The position numbers and the translations under genes were made by a program. This document shows, in pieces, positions 1-9,157 of a stretch of 64,000 nucleotides of DNA (positions are counted from its first letter, which is position 1; each line of letters starts with the position of its first letter). This DNA comes from an uncultured Planctomycetia bacterium (lineage in GTDB: Bacteria > Planctomycetota > UBA1135 > GCA-002686595): positions 1-64,000 of the forward strand of contig CALKYE010000114.1 in NCBI GenBank assembly GCA_938003765.1, in the 5' to 3' direction. Below the pieces are notes generated by a model, which was given only the letters and a program-made list of their open reading frames with translations, had not been told where the DNA came from and did not search any database.

Positions 1-866
1 TGGTGATCGCGCGCCGCACGACGCAGCCGATCCTCGCGCTGCGCGAGCACGTGCAACGCGTGGCCGACGGGGATCTGGAGGCGCGCGTGGCGACCGCGAG
101 CGCCGACGAGCTGGGCGAACTCGCCACGGCGCTCAACCGCATGACCGAGCAGTTGCAGCACGGCCGCGCGGAGTTGATCAAGGCGCAGAAGGAGAGCGCG
201 TGGCGCGAGATGGCGCGCCAGGTCGCGCACGACATCAAGAACCCGCTGACGCCGATCCAGCTCTCGATCGACCTGTGCCGCCGCGCGCGCGACGAGCGCA
301 GTCCGCAGTTCGATGCGATCCTCGAGCAGACGCTGCAGATCGTCGGCCGACAGGTGGCTCACCTGCGCGAGATCAGCTCGGACTTCCACGCGCTCACGGG
401 CGCGCGCCGCGACAACTTCCAGGAGCTCGAACTCTCGACGCTCGTCGAAGAGGTGCTCGAACTCGACGCGGCCTGGGCGCAGTCGCTGGGCGTGGTGATC
501 ACGCGCGCGATCCAGCCAGCGCGCGTGCTCGGCGATCGACTGCTCTTGCGGCGTGTGCTGCTCAACCTGGTGTCGAACGCGCTCGAAGCGATGCCGCGCG
601 GTGGCGCGCTCGAAGCGCGGTTGGAGCAGCGCGACGGACGAGTGCAGCTCGAGTTCGCCGACACCGGCGTGGGCGTGCCGGCCGAAGTGCGCGCGCGCCT
701 GTTCGAGCCGTACTTCACGACGCGCTCCACGGGGACTGGCCTGGGACTGGCGATCGCCAAGCGCGTGGTCGAAGACCACGGCGGATCGATCGAGCTCCTC
801 CCGCGCGCCGACGCGACGGGCACGCTCGTGCGCGTGACTCTCCCGGCCGTGGAGTCGAAGGCGTGA
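1..866 (+). CDS. sensor histidine kinase, NtrY-like (5' partial)
   Basis: C-terminal part of a membrane sensor histidine kinase; the true start lies left of the window, since translation is open to the edge and no membrane segment is visible. Counting from the GTG at base 3, residues 1-55 are the end of a HAMP linker (TTQPILALREHV, then DELGELATALNRM). A HisKA helix follows with the phospho-acceptor in ARQVAHDIKNPLTPIQ (H76). The HATPase_c domain has an N box (NLVSNALEAM), DTGVGV, FEPYFTT and the G2 box GTGLGLAIAK. The HAMP-HisKA-HATPase order and the HDIKNPLTPIQ wording resemble NtrY kinases of two-component systems; the signal sensed cannot be read from this fragment. Its stop overlaps the next gene by four bases (GTGA), so the two are probably co-translated. 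Confidence 0.9.
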   Translation, partial: VIARRTTQPILALREHVQRVADGDLEARVATASADELGELATALNRMTEQLQHGRAELIKAQKESAWREMARQVAHDIKNPLTPIQLSIDLCRRARDERSPQFDAILEQTLQIVGRQVAHLREISSDFHALTGARRDNFQELELSTLVEEVLELDAAWAQSLGVVITRAIQPARVLGDRLLLRRVLLNLVSNALEAMPRGGALEARLEQRDGRVQLEFADTGVGVPAEVRARLFEPYFTTRSTGTGLGLAIAKRVVEDHGGSIELLPRADATGTLVRVTLPAVESKA

Positions 867-1873
867 GCGCGCTCAGGCCGCCCGTGTTGCTCACCGGAGC
901 GACCGGTTTCGTCGGCGTTGGCCTGGCGCGCGCGTTCCTCGAGCGCGGCCACGACGTGTACGCGCTCGCGCGCCGTTCGGCGGACCGCAGCGTGCTCGCC
1001 GGGAGCGGCGTGCGCTGGCGCGACGGCGACGTGCGCGACGCGGAGGCGGTCGACGCGGCGCTGGCCCACGTCAGCGCTCGCCGCGGGCCGGCCTGGGTCG
1101 TCCACAACGCGGCGGTGATCAGCTACCGGACGCGCGACCGGGCGCTGCAGCGCGCCGTGAACGTCGAAGGGACGCGCAACGTCATCGAGGCGTGCCGGAG
1201 GCGCGGGGCGGCGCGCGTGCTGCACGTCAGCTCGGTCGTCGCGGTGGGACAGGCGCGGCCCGATGAGATCCTCGACGAGCGCGCGCCCTACAACCTCGCG
1301 CCGCTGCGCTGCGACTACGCGGACACCAAGCGCGCCGCGGAGGAGCTGGCGCTCGGCGCGGCCGGCGAGCTGGACGTGCTCGCGGTCAACCCCGGTGCGA
1401 TCTTCGGCGTCGGCGCTCGCAAGCCGAACACGCTGCGCTTCCTCGAGCAGTTGGCGCGCGGGCCCAGGCTCGTGTTCACGCCTCCGGGCTCGCTCTCGGT
1501 GGTCGGCCTGGACGACGTCGTGCGCGGCTGTGTCGCGGCGCTGGAGCGCGGCCGGCGCGGCGAGCGCTACCTGTTGACGGAGTCGGTTTGGAGCGCCTTC
1601 GACGCTTTCTCGCTCGCCGCGCGCGTGCTGGGCGCGCCCGCGCCGCGCTGGTCTGCGCCACCGCTCGTGTGGAAGGGCGTCGAGCTCGGCGCGCGTGCGC
1701 TGGATGCGCTCGCGCCGCAGGATCTGCTCACTCCGCAGTCGATCCGAATGCTGGGCGCTCAGTTCCGCTTCACCTCGGACAAGGCGCGCTCGGAGCTCGG
1801 CTGGTCGCCCGCGCCGTTCGAGCGCGTGCTCGCGGACGTGGTGTCCGAACTGCGCGCCCGCGGAGAGCTCTGA
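863..1873 (+). CDS. NAD(P)-dependent epimerase/dehydratase (extended SDR)
   Basis: A 336-residue short-chain dehydrogenase/reductase of the extended (epimerase) type. The N-terminal Rossmann motif is TGATGFVGVG (about residues 11-20) and the catalytic YxxxK pair is in CDYADTKRAAEE, with the usual upstream Ser in LHVSSVVAVG. The text HNAAVISY and NVEGTRNVIEACRRRG is typical of sugar epimerases and dihydroflavonol-4-reductase/3-beta-hydroxysteroid-like members; the substrate cannot be decided. The GTG start at 863 is chosen because it overlaps the kinase stop and begins just before the nucleotide-binding motif. The 3' end overlaps the convergent gene on the other strand by 115 bases. Confidence 0.88.
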   Translation: MSALRPPVLLTGATGFVGVGLARAFLERGHDVYALARRSADRSVLAGSGVRWRDGDVRDAEAVDAALAHVSARRGPAWVVHNAAVISYRTRDRALQRAVNVEGTRNVIEACRRRGAARVLHVSSVVAVGQARPDEILDERAPYNLAPLRCDYADTKRAAEELALGAAGELDVLAVNPGAIFGVGARKPNTLRFLEQLARGPRLVFTPPGSLSVVGLDDVVRGCVAALERGRRGERYLLTESVWSAFDAFSLAARVLGAPAPRWSAPPLVWKGVELGARALDALAPQDLLTPQSIRMLGAQFRFTSDKARSELGWSPAPFERVLADVVSELRARGEL

Positions 1874-2175
1874 CGGCCCGCGCGAACGCGCGCGACCATG
1901 CTGCGCAGCGAGACGCGCACGCGGTGCGGCAGGCGTTGCTCCAGCCGGTTCATGGGGGCGAGCGTGCGCGGGCTGGCGGCGCCGAGCAGCGCGAAACCGA
2001 TGATGTAGAACGGGATTCCCGTGACGACGGGCACGAGCCAGCCGATCACGCCGAGCACGAGGAACACGATCGCGCCGACCAGCAGCAGGCCGCGCTTCCA
2101 CAGCGGACGAGGCTTGTGGTCCGACCAGAACAGCGGCTCGAGGACCGGCTCGGGATCGGGTTGAGGCGCGCTCAT
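1759..2175 (-). CDS. small two-span membrane protein, PGPGW-like
   Basis: A 138-residue membrane protein with two adjacent hydrophobic segments (about residues 29-50 and 52-67: GLLLVGAIVFLVLGVIGW and GIPFYIIGFALLGAA) followed by a basic tail. The layout resembles the PGPGW family of small transmembrane proteins of unknown function; this is a resemblance only. ATG at 2175 is preferred over the in-frame GTG at 2187 because an AGGTGAGG ribosome-binding site sits just before it. The last 38 codons lie antisense to the end of the epimerase gene and read as low-complexity Ser/Arg sequence, so the membrane part is the believable core. Confidence 0.6.
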   Translation of the reverse strand: MSAPQPDPEPVLEPLFWSDHKPRPLWKRGLLLVGAIVFLVLGVIGWLVPVVTGIPFYIIGFALLGAASPRTLAPMNRLEQRLPHRVRVSLRSMVARVRAGRQSSPRARSSDTTSASTRSNGAGDQPSSERALSEVKRN

Positions 2176-2269
2176 GTCGGCCCTCACCTTGGGTCACGTG
2201 GAGCGCCGGCGCCAGCCCGATGCTCGCTCCGAGTGTTCGGGCGAGCGCTGAAGCCGACCGCGCGACGCC

Positions 2270-2299
2270 TTGCTGTCCGCGCAACCTCGGCATGACAAT
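2270..2299 (+). promoter_or_regulatory. candidate promoter for the 2351 gene
   Basis: TTGCTG at 2270-2275 and GACAAT at 2294-2299 are separated by 18 bases, upstream of the large gene at 2351. The GACAATTGA stretch is one of few A/T-rich patches in this region. Match to the sigma-70 consensus is partial. Confidence 0.3.
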
Positions 2300-2307
2300 T
2301 GAGCTTC

Positions 2308-2330
2308 GCGGGCGACAGGTCTTCGCCCGC
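2308..2330 (+). other. leader hairpin
   Basis: A perfect 8-bp stem (GCGGGCGA / TCGCCCGC) with a 7-base loop lies in the presumed 5' leader, 20 bases before the ATG at 2351. It could influence translation or mRNA stability; in such G+C-rich DNA it may also be chance. Confidence 0.35.
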
Positions 2331-2350
2331 CCCTCCCCCGGCTCTGCTCC

Positions 2351-5300
2351 ATGCACCGTCCCCGATCGACGCGCTCCGGCGCGACCCGGCCGCTCGTCGT
2401 CGTCTCCACTGCCGCCGCGGCGCTCGTGCTGGTGCTGCTCTGGCTGCTGTTCGGCGGTGAGCCGCCCGACTCGGGGGCGGCTGCGCTCGACAGCGCGCGC
2501 GCTGCGGCGAGCGCGCCGGACGTCGAACTCGCTTCGGAGCGCGAGAACGCCGCCGAGCAACGTCTCAGCGCGGAGCGTCCGATCCACTCGGTCGACGGCT
2601 ACGTCGTGCGCCCCGGCGTGCGTCTGTCGGGGCCTGGTCGGCTCGTGGGGCGCGTGCTCGAGCGCGAAGGCGGCGCGCCGGTCGCCGGGACCGGAGTCGA
2701 ACTCCTGCCCGTGCCTCCGGTCGCGCGCGAGTTCTTCGGGCGCGTGCTGCGCCTGGCGAATGCGAGCGATGGCTACGCCAGTCGCGTAGAGCCGATCTCG
2801 ATCGCGCTCAGCGAGTCCGACGGCTCGTTCGCGTTCGAAGGCGTCTACTCCGGCACGTACTACATCCAGGCGCGCGGCGCGCGGCACGTGCCCGACAGCG
2901 TTGCTCGCGCCTGGGTCGCTCCGTCCGGAAACGGAGGGCCGGTCGAGGTCTTCGTGCGACCGGGCGGACGGGTGCTGGGCGTGGTGCTCTCGCCGAGCGG
3001 CGCGCCTGCCGTGGGCGCGAAGGTCGCGCTGACGCTGGGGCCGGGGCTCGCGATCGAGAGCGCGCGCAGCGGCGACGCCTGCTACCTCGAGACGCGCACC
3101 GACGAGGACGGCGCGTTCGTCATCGCCGGCGTGCCGCCAGGCAAGGGCTACGACGTCACGGCCGCGGGGGCCGGCTTCGCGCTCTCGCACGCGCTCGATC
3201 TGGACGTCGCTGCGGGCGAGGACACCACCGTCGTCGTGCGCACGCGCACCGGCGGAGTCATCGAGGGACGCATCGTCGCGCTGCCCGAAGGCGCCGAAGC
3301 GAACGCATCGCCGCGTCCTCTCGCGGGTGCGCACGTCGCGCTCGTGCCGCGCGGATTGCGCAGCCTGCAGTTCGCCGAGGAGATCCTTACGCAGACCCAC
3401 GTCGTCGCGGGCGCCGATGGCCGCTTCCGCATCCGCAGCGCTCCTGCTGGCGAGCACGATCTCGTCGCGGTGGCCGATGGCTGTCTGCCGGCCAAGGGCC
3501 CGCGCGTGGTGTGCGTCGACGGCGGCGTCGCGAGTTCGCCCGACTTCGAGCTGCCGCGCGGTCCGATGGTGCGCGGTCGCGTGGTCGACAGCGCAGGCCG
3601 AGCGGTCGAAGGCGCGGTGGTGCGCTGGAACCCGGTCGACCTTCGCAACTTCCAGTTCGACTTCTCGTTCGCGCCGCTCCTGGCGGCCTCCGTCGAGGGC
3701 TTCGACTACCCGCGCACCGACGCTGAGGGTCGCTTCCGCGCGGGCGCGTTCGCCGATCGCGCGCCGCACCGCATCGACGTGTTCAAGCTCGGCTTCGCGA
3801 GCACGCGCTTCGACTGGGATCCCTCGAAGGGCGAGGAGGAGATCGAGATCGTGCTGCGCACCGGCGGCGCGATCGAAGGCATCGTGATGGACGTCGCGAG
3901 CAAGACGCCGGTCACGAGCTTCACGCTGGCGAGCAGCGATCGCGTGGAGACGCAGCTCGACGCGCCCGGCGCGAACAATCCGTTCTCCGGCGGCGTGTTG
4001 ATGGAAGCTCCCGACGGTCGCTTCCGGCTCGATCCGGTGAAGGGCGGCTCGAAGGTCTCGATCACCGTGCGAGCGCGCGGCTACGTCGAACGCACGATCG
4101 AAGGCCTCAGCGTCGCCGAGGGCGAGACGCTGCGCGGCGTGATCGTCGAGCTCTCGCCCGGCGGCCGCATCGTCGGGAGCGTGGTCGATCGCGAAGGGAC
4201 GCCGATCCAAGGCGCGCAAGTGTTCGCGCTGCCCGCCGAGCGCGCGGACAACTTCGAGCGCCGCGACCGACGCCAGTTCCGCGGGCCGCCTGAGCTCGAG
4301 CAGATTCCGCCGGGTTTCCGCGACTTCGCGGCGCAGTTGGGACTGCTCGGAGATCGCGCCGTGCTCTCGGCGGCCGACGGCAGCTTCGAACTCACCGGCA
4401 TCGAGCCGGGCGCGACGGTCGTGCTGGCTTCGCACCGCGACTACGTCATCGGACGCTCGGATCCGGTCATCGTGGCGGGCGCGGCGGAGCCTGCGGAGGT
4501 CGAGGTCGAGCTGTCGAGCGGCGGCGGCGTGTTCGGGCGCGCGCTCGATCGCTTCGCTCGCCCGGTGGGGGGCGCGATCGTGATCGCCGCTTCGCCGGCG
4601 AACATGAGCGGCGAGGGTCGCGCGAACGGCGGCGCGCTGTACCAGGGCCGCACGGACGCCGAGGGACGCTACAGCATCGACCGCATGGCGCCGGGCGGAT
4701 ACTTCCTGGTGCTCACGCGCGGCGACGAGGCGCTCAACCCGATCAGCTTCCTCGGCACGCTCAACTTCGATCTGGTGACGGTGCCGCCCGACGAACGCGT
4801 CGAGTACGACATCCTCGACAGCTCGAGCGGCGCGACGCGCGTGTGGGGCCGGGTCATGGATGGCGCCGCGCCGGTGAGCCGCGGAGCGATCACCGCGCTG
4901 TCCTTCGAGAGCGAAGGGCTCTTGGGACTGGACCTCAAGATCGCGCCGATCGGCGAGGGCGGCGAGTTCGAGTTCCTCGGACTCGCGCCGGGCGAGTACC
5001 AGTTCAACATCGACGCGCAGGGACGCCGCGGAGTCCGCGTGAGCGCCGCGATCCCCGACGCGCCCGAGCACCGGCTCGATCTGCACTTGCCCGAAGGCGG
5101 CATCGAGGGACGCGTCGTCGACGCGGGCGATGGCTCGCCTGTCGCCGGCGCGCGCATCACTGCGCGGCGCGTTCAAACGCAGGATTCGGGCGGCTGGCTC
5201 GGACGCCTGGTCGCGCAGGAGTCGGGGCAGTCGCGCGAGACCAGCCGCGAGGACGGGAGCTTCAACTTCACGCGACTCGACGCGGGCGAGTTCCAACTGG

Positions 5301-5974
5301 TCGTTTCGCCCCCGCGCGGTGATCCGGGCGAGAACGGCAAGCGCTACGGCCCCTCCAACCCGCTCGTCGTCGAGGTGCGCGCCGACGAAGTCGTGCGCGG
5401 CGTCGAGTTGAAGCTGCCCGCAGCGCTGGCGCTGTTCGGCCGCGTTCTCGACGCAGGCGGCGCACCGGTGTCCGGCGCGCAACTGATCGCGACGCGCGCG
5501 CAGTCGCAGGGCCTCGCCGGCGAGCGCGCGAGCTCGAACAAGGACGGCGAGTACCGCTTCGAGGCGTTGTCCGAGGGCGAGTACGACCTCAGCGTCAGCG
5601 CGGACGGGTTCGCGGACACCGTCGCCTCGAAGGTGAAGGTCAGCAGCGCGCAGACCGCGCCGTACGACGTCACGCTCGCGAAGGGAATAGAAGTCACCGT
5701 GCGCGTCACGCGCGCGGGTCGCCCGGTCGCTGGCGCGACGGGACGGCTCGCGCCGCTCGAGCGCGAAGGCGCGGTGGCCGGGGCCGACGTCGGGCGCGCG
5801 ATCAGCAACCTGTTCGCGGGCAAGGGTGTCTCCGACAGCGCCGGCGTGCTCGAGCTGGGCATGCTCGCGCCCGGCGAGTACCGACTCGAAGTGCAGCGCG
5901 GCCTCGAGCGCTACGAGGAGATCGTCAAGCTCTCCAACGCCGAACGTGTCGAGCTGCGCGCGCGGCTGGAGTGA
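2351..5974 (+). CDS. large exported carboxypeptidase-regulatory-like repeat protein
   Basis: A 1207-residue protein with an N-terminal hydrophobic anchor (about residues 17-35, VVVSTAAAALVLVLLWLLF) and then a long series of CarboxypepD_reg/Cna-B-like beta-sandwich repeats. Repeats are recognisable by G-x-V-x-D-x-x-G-x-P-V-x-G-A (for example GRVVDSAGRAVEGAVV, GSVVDREGTPIQGAQV, GRVVDAGDGSPVAGARI, GRVLDAGGAPVSGAQL), a turn such as TDAEGRF, and an ending like LAPGEYQF or LSEGEYDL. I count roughly ten units. These domains usually serve as extracellular spacers or adhesive/structural modules; no catalytic motif is visible. It is anchored outside the membrane by inference. The next gene follows after 26 bases. 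A second protein of the same type lies at 57929-61426. Confidence 0.85.
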   Translation: MHRPRSTRSGATRPLVVVSTAAAALVLVLLWLLFGGEPPDSGAAALDSARAAASAPDVELASERENAAEQRLSAERPIHSVDGYVVRPGVRLSGPGRLVGRVLEREGGAPVAGTGVELLPVPPVAREFFGRVLRLANASDGYASRVEPISIALSESDGSFAFEGVYSGTYYIQARGARHVPDSVARAWVAPSGNGGPVEVFVRPGGRVLGVVLSPSGAPAVGAKVALTLGPGLAIESARSGDACYLETRTDEDGAFVIAGVPPGKGYDVTAAGAGFALSHALDLDVAAGEDTTVVVRTRTGGVIEGRIVALPEGAEANASPRPLAGAHVALVPRGLRSLQFAEEILTQTHVVAGADGRFRIRSAPAGEHDLVAVADGCLPAKGPRVVCVDGGVASSPDFELPRGPMVRGRVVDSAGRAVEGAVVRWNPVDLRNFQFDFSFAPLLAASVEGFDYPRTDAEGRFRAGAFADRAPHRIDVFKLGFASTRFDWDPSKGEEEIEIVLRTGGAIEGIVMDVASKTPVTSFTLASSDRVETQLDAPGANNPFSGGVLMEAPDGRFRLDPVKGGSKVSITVRARGYVERTIEGLSVAEGETLRGVIVELSPGGRIVGSVVDREGTPIQGAQVFALPAERADNFERRDRRQFRGPPELEQIPPGFRDFAAQLGLLGDRAVLSAADGSFELTGIEPGATVVLASHRDYVIGRSDPVIVAGAAEPAEVEVELSSGGGVFGRALDRFARPVGGAIVIAASPANMSGEGRANGGALYQGRTDAEGRYSIDRMAPGGYFLVLTRGDEALNPISFLGTLNFDLVTVPPDERVEYDILDSSSGATRVWGRVMDGAAPVSRGAITALSFESEGLLGLDLKIAPIGEGGEFEFLGLAPGEYQFNIDAQGRRGVRVSAAIPDAPEHRLDLHLPEGGIEGRVVDAGDGSPVAGARITARRVQTQDSGGWLGRLVAQESGQSRETSREDGSFNFTRLDAGEFQLVVSPPRGDPGENGKRYGPSNPLVVEVRADEVVRGVELKLPAALALFGRVLDAGGAPVSGAQLIATRAQSQGLAGERASSNKDGEYRFEALSEGEYDLSVSADGFADTVASKVKVSSAQTAPYDVTLAKGIEVTVRVTRAGRPVAGATGRLAPLEREGAVAGADVGRAISNLFAGKGVSDSAGVLELGMLAPGEYRLEVQRGLERYEEIVKLSNAERVELRARLE

Positions 5975-6000
5975 GCCGCGCGAGCGCTAGAGTGCGCGAC

Positions 6001-7176
6001 ATGTGGAGTCTCGGGTGCGCAGTGTTGTTGTCGCTGGCGCAGGGCGCGCCGCTCGAACTGGTGGAGTCCGCGCCGCTGGAGACCGCGCTCGACAGCGCTG
6101 ATCTACGCAACACCGAGCAGGTCTGGCTCGAGATGATCGGCGGGGCCAAGACCTCGCTCGACCTGGCCCACTTCTACGCCAGCGATCAGGCGCCGAGCGC
6201 GTTGACGCGCGTGATCGAAGCCGTCGAAGCTGCGGCGGCGCGCGGAGTGCGCGTGCGCTTCCTGGCGGAGGAGAAGTTCTACGCCACGTACCCGGAGACG
6301 CTGGAGCGCCTCGGCGCGCGCGACAACATCAGCGTGCGGCGCTTCGACGTCGCCAAGAGCTACGGCGGAGTCCTGCACGCCAAGTACATGCTGGTCGACG
6401 CCGCCGAGGTCTTCGTCGGCAGCCAGAACTTCGACTGGCGCGCGCTGGAGCACATCGTCGAACTCGGACTGCGCGTGCGAGCCGGCGGCGCGGCTACGAG
6501 CTTCGGAACCATCTTCGAGGCGGACTGGGCGGTCGCCGGGGGCGCGAACCCGCGCGACGTGTTCGCGCCGCTCGCCGCACGGCCGCCCCAGTCGGACGTG
6601 CTCGGCGAGACGACGCTGCGCTACCTCTTCAGTCCGCGCTCCGCGTTGCCCAGCGATGCGTGGTGGGACTTGCCGGAGCTGGTGCGCTGGATCGATGCGG
6701 CGGAGCGCAGCGTCGACGTGCAGCTCTTGACCTATCGAGCGACGGCGCGCGAGCACGGCTACTGGGACGTGCTGGAGAGCGCGCTGCGCCGAGCGGCCGC
6801 GCGTGGAGCGCGGGTGCGCCTGCTCGTCGCCGACTGGGGCAAGCGCAAGGGGACCATCGAAGGGCTGCAGAGCCTCGAGCCTCTCGCGAACGTCGAGGTG
6901 CGCATGGCGAGCGTGCCGCCGCACTCGAGCGGGCACGTGCCGTTCGCGCGCGTGATCCACGCCAAGTACATGGTCGTCGACGGGCGCCGCCTGTGGCTCG
7001 GCACCAGCAACTGGGAGCGCGACTACTTCGAGCAGAGCCGCAACGCGAGCGTGTTCCTCGAAGGCGGTGAGTGCCCCGCGCGAGCTGAGCGCTTCTTCCG
7101 CGCGTTGTGGGAGGCTGGAATGACCGAGCGCGTGGACCCGTCGGCCAGCTACACCGCGCCGCGCGTCGGCGACTGA
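6001..7176 (+). CDS. secreted phospholipase D-like protein (two HKD motifs)
   Basis: A 391-residue PLD-superfamily protein with two HxKxxxxD catalytic motifs, HAKYMLVD in the first half and HAKYMVVD in the second, each followed by the usual GSQNFD / GTSNWE context. The wording LDLAHFYAS and HFYASDQAPS resembles the PLD3/PLD4/poxvirus K4 branch rather than cardiolipin synthase. Substrate could be phospholipid or nucleic acid. ATG at 6001 is preferred because it begins a clear signal peptide (MWSLGCAVLLSLAQGA); a GTG at 5971 overlapping the upstream stop would add ten residues and spoil the signal peptide. Probably co-transcribed with the preceding gene and the PPIase after it. Confidence 0.85.
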   Translation: MWSLGCAVLLSLAQGAPLELVESAPLETALDSADLRNTEQVWLEMIGGAKTSLDLAHFYASDQAPSALTRVIEAVEAAAARGVRVRFLAEEKFYATYPETLERLGARDNISVRRFDVAKSYGGVLHAKYMLVDAAEVFVGSQNFDWRALEHIVELGLRVRAGGAATSFGTIFEADWAVAGGANPRDVFAPLAARPPQSDVLGETTLRYLFSPRSALPSDAWWDLPELVRWIDAAERSVDVQLLTYRATAREHGYWDVLESALRRAAARGARVRLLVADWGKRKGTIEGLQSLEPLANVEVRMASVPPHSSGHVPFARVIHAKYMVVDGRRLWLGTSNWERDYFEQSRNASVFLEGGECPARAERFFRALWEAGMTERVDPSASYTAPRVGD

Positions 7177-7188
7177 GTGAGGTTCGAG

Positions 7189-9129
7189 ATGCCGATCGCA
7201 CTTGCGCTGCTCCTGCAGACCTCCGTTCTCGTAGCTCCGCTGCACCTCGGCGAGGCGCCGCCGGACACTCGCGCCGTCGCTGCCGTGCGAGTGCTCGACG
7301 AGCCTGAGCGCCCCGGCTCAGCGCAGGCCGCTGCGCGTCAGTTGCTCGCGGGACTGCGCTCAGCGCGGGACTTCGTCGAGCTGGCGCAGGCCTCCGCGCT
7401 CCGTCGCCACACCACGCGCACCGGCGTGGTCGGGATCTTCCCGCCCGGCCTGCTCGCGCCGGAGATCGAGTCCGCGCTCGCGGGCTTGAGCGTTGGCGGC
7501 ATGGCGCCGCCGATCGAAGGCCCCGGCGGCGTGTGGCTGGTTCAGCGCATCGAAGCCGAAGCTGCGTGCCGCCAGATCTTCATCAGCGGCTCGAGCGATG
7601 CTGCGCGTGCGCAGGCGGAGAAGGTTGCGGCGCTGGCGCGCGGCGGCGGTGACTTCGCCGAACTCGCCCGCGAACACTCGGCGGATCGCGCCAGCGCGCT
7701 CCGCGGCGGTGACTTCGCGATCTTCGAGCGCGGCGCGCACGACAGTGGACTGCGCGCTGCGACCTTCGCTGCGAGCGTGGGGGAGATCGTCGGTCCTCTC
7801 GCCACGCCGCTCGGCTACCACGTGCTCCAGCGCGTCGGCGTCGAGGCTGTCGATCCGCGGCTGCGCGACGATGCGTGGGCGCACGTGCGGGCGATCTGGA
7901 TCTCGTACGACGGCGCCGCGGGCGCTCCGCCCCAGGTCGAGCGCACGTTCGACGCTGCCGAGGCCCTGGCCGCCGAGCTGGCGACGCGCTTGCGACGTGG
8001 GGCGGACATGGCGGCGCTTGCGCGAGAGCACACCGACGACGCGGGGCTGCGCGAGGTCGGCGGCGACTGCGGCTGGGTGCGCCGCGGCGCGACTCGGATG
8101 CCGGAGCTGTTCGACCGGGCGTTCGTCACGCCGCCGGGCGTGTTGATCGGTCCCGTGGCCACCAACTCGGGCTTCCTCTTGCTGCGGCGCGAGGATCGCG
8201 GACCGCGCTCGCGCCTCGATCTGCGGATCGAACCGCTGGTCGATCTCGAGCAGTGGGCGCGCACGCTGCTCAGCGGCGATGTCGAGCAGCTTCCGGAGTC
8301 GATCCGATCCGCGGTCGTCGCGGCGCGCGAGATCGAGACGGCGCTGGGCTCGCCGCTCTTGTGGTCGTTGATCGAGGGGCGTCTGTCTGGCTGCGCGACG
8401 GCGGAGGACTTCGCCGCGCGCGTGGAGAGCCTGCCGGAGAGGTTCGACGCGCCCGGCGGACGCGCGCTCGAACTCCGATCGCTCGCGCAGCGCTGGGCGG
8501 CGACGATGAAGGAACTCGAGTCGTTCCACGCGCAGAAGGTCTGGCCCGAGCACGAGCGCGAGATCGAGGCTCGCGTCGGACCGCTGCGCGTTCAGCTCGG
8601 CGCTCTCGCTCCTGTCGCGCTCGAGTTGAGCGTCGACGCTCTCGGCCTGACGGATCCGCGCGCCAGCGTGCCCGTTTACCTCGTCGCGCGGGCGCCTTGG
8701 CCTGGAGCCATCACCCACCGCACACGCGAGGGGGCGATGTGTTGCGTCGGGACGGAGAAGCGCGAGGGCTCGGCGCTGCTCGAGGCGATCGTGCACGAAG
8801 CGTGTCACGCGCTCGAGGCGTTCGAGTCGGGCCCGCGAGGCGCCAGTGCGCGGCTGCGCGCAGCGTTGGCGGCAGCGGGCGTCGATCCGCAGAGCAAACT
8901 CTCACGCGACGCAGCTCACGCCGTCGTGTTCGTGACCGGCGCGTGGATCGTGCGCCGGGTGTTCGACGCGGAGCATCGAGACCTGGGCGAGCTCGAGGGC
9001 ATGTACGAGCGACTCGGCGCCGCTGCGCAAGCCGTGCGTGCGCCGTGGAACGAGCACTTGGACGGGCGGATCGACCTCGAGCAGGCGATCGCGCGCGTGG
9101 TCGCGGCGCTCGGCGCGTCACAGCGCTAG
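7189..9129 (+). CDS. exported parvulin-type PPIase with three rotamase-like domains and a C-terminal HExxH motif
   Basis: A 646-residue exported protein. After a signal-like N-terminus (MPIALALLLQTSVLV) there are three SurA/PrsA-like parvulin segments: about 40-120 (degenerate), 123-212 (FAELAREHSADRASALRGGD, LATPLGYHVLQRV) and 220-325 (MAALAREHTDDAGLREVGGD, ATNSGFLLLRRED). These catalyse prolyl cis-trans isomerisation or act as chaperones for exported proteins. The last 200 residues are different and contain EAIVHEACHALE, a zinc-metallopeptidase-type HExxH (H536, E537, H540). I do not recognise that domain; the presumed third metal ligand is not identifiable. ATG 7189 is chosen over GTG 7177 because it starts the hydrophobic segment directly. 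Confidence 0.78.
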   Translation: MPIALALLLQTSVLVAPLHLGEAPPDTRAVAAVRVLDEPERPGSAQAAARQLLAGLRSARDFVELAQASALRRHTTRTGVVGIFPPGLLAPEIESALAGLSVGGMAPPIEGPGGVWLVQRIEAEAACRQIFISGSSDAARAQAEKVAALARGGGDFAELAREHSADRASALRGGDFAIFERGAHDSGLRAATFAASVGEIVGPLATPLGYHVLQRVGVEAVDPRLRDDAWAHVRAIWISYDGAAGAPPQVERTFDAAEALAAELATRLRRGADMAALAREHTDDAGLREVGGDCGWVRRGATRMPELFDRAFVTPPGVLIGPVATNSGFLLLRREDRGPRSRLDLRIEPLVDLEQWARTLLSGDVEQLPESIRSAVVAAREIETALGSPLLWSLIEGRLSGCATAEDFAARVESLPERFDAPGGRALELRSLAQRWAATMKELESFHAQKVWPEHEREIEARVGPLRVQLGALAPVALELSVDALGLTDPRASVPVYLVARAPWPGAITHRTREGAMCCVGTEKREGSALLEAIVHEACHALEAFESGPRGASARLRAALAAAGVDPQSKLSRDAAHAVVFVTGAWIVRRVFDAEHRDLGELEGMYERLGAAAQAVRAPWNEHLDGRIDLEQAIARVVAALGASQR

Positions 9130-9157
9130 CGCGCAGGCCCGTCTGGCGGAGCGCTGG

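Noticed and set aside
359..5482. Very long open frame on the minus strand opposite the epimerase and repeat-protein genes
   Set aside because: Arg/Ala-rich, no domain or signal; it is a shadow produced by extreme G+C bias over real plus-strand genes.
7176..7192. GGTTCGAG looked like a tRNA T-arm
   Set aside because: No acceptor stem or other arms; it is the junction of two coding genes.
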